A stretch of 43,369 bases of DNA, taken from positions 1 through 43,369 of the forward strand of contig CAJJBR010000038.1 of NCBI GenBank assembly GCA_905182475.1, given 5' to 3'. This DNA is from Akkermansiaceae bacterium. Lineage in GTDB: Bacteria > Verrucomicrobiota > Verrucomicrobiia > Verrucomicrobiales > Akkermansiaceae. The notes under the pieces were generated by a model. It searched no databases, was not told the DNA's origin, and saw only the letters and a program-made list of their open reading frames with translations. Shown here in pieces: positions 43,298 through 43,369 of the stretch; position 1 is the stretch's first letter, and each line of letters opens with the position of its first letter. The translations under genes and the position numbers were made by a program.

Positions 43298-43369
43298 CCT
43301 GGCATGGCGCGCCCGGAAATTCCGGCATCGGACACAATCGCGCTTCCAGCGAGCCACAGTCGCTTCGTT

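Noticed and set aside
1..43369. CRISPR arrays, tRNA or rRNA genes
   Set aside because: No regularly spaced direct repeats with unique spacers and no cloverleaf or rRNA-like stretches were seen. The repeats found are short tandem or palindromic types.

Overview
The window looks like a chromosomal segment of a Verrucomicrobiota bacterium, most likely in or near Verrucomicrobiales. The evidence is the gene content and the moderately high G+C: a secreted sulfatase, a REP-associated transposase with matching palindromes, the ELM1-like family, a StlD/DarB-like ketosynthase cluster, frequent GTG/TTG starts and ACACGGA-type intergenic repeats. This placement is inferred from protein resemblance; no rRNA or marker gene is present.

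Layout. 1-7.5 kb: homoserine dehydrogenase (minus) between repeat tracts, then a three-gene RND efflux operon (outer-membrane lipoprotein, adaptor, pump). 7.5-11 kb: RelE/Phd-type toxin-antitoxin pair, a broken phospholipase-D-like gene, a GH25-like lipoprotein and two small proteins of unknown function. 11.3-13.7 kb: sugar-type ABC ATPase plus permease with no binding protein. 13.8-17.3 kb: two ArsC-like genes (one lacking key residues), a RAYT transposase and a lone ABC-2-type ATPase. 17.4-21.6 kb: 2-oxoglutarate dehydrogenase E1 and E2. 21.7-28.4 kb: MsbA-like ABC exporter, a frameshifted NlpC/P60 gene, ELM1-like protein, MFS transporter, PdxA and TcdA, with a near-perfect 14-bp-arm palindrome between the last two. 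28.5-34.3 kb: a deletion scar joining 5'-truncated YcaQ and heme-peroxidase genes, a His-rich outer-membrane protein with an ArsR regulator and a CxxCH protein, a truncated rhodanese, Hsp15, an ADP-ribosylglycohydrolase remnant, a GIY-YIG protein and an RRM protein. 34.6-39.4 kb: a four-gene operon (P450, unknown protein, StlD/DarB-like ketosynthase, flavin monooxygenase), coupled throughout by ATGA overlaps. 39.4-43.3 kb: paired REP-like hairpins, sulfatase, DMT transporter and acyltransferase.

Two things stand out. First, the P450 operon has four in-frame stop codons (TAG, TAG, TAG, TAA) in its first three genes, yet it keeps its frame, its catalytic motifs and every ATGA junction. Each stop can be explained by one C-to-T change in a glutamine codon. 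TAG and TAA end other genes in the window normally, so global codon reassignment is unlikely. The simplest reading is recent inactivation of a small, possibly undescribed biosynthetic pathway; local readthrough is the exciting but less likely alternative. Second, about ten loci are disrupted in 43 kb by nonsense changes, one-base indels or clean deletions. That suggests a genome losing accessory functions, although some one-base indels could be sequence errors.

Housekeeping genes (hom, sucAB, pdxA, tcdA, hslR, the MsbA-like exporter) look intact. The damage falls on accessory, envelope and secondary-metabolism genes. No tRNA, rRNA or CRISPR array was recognised.
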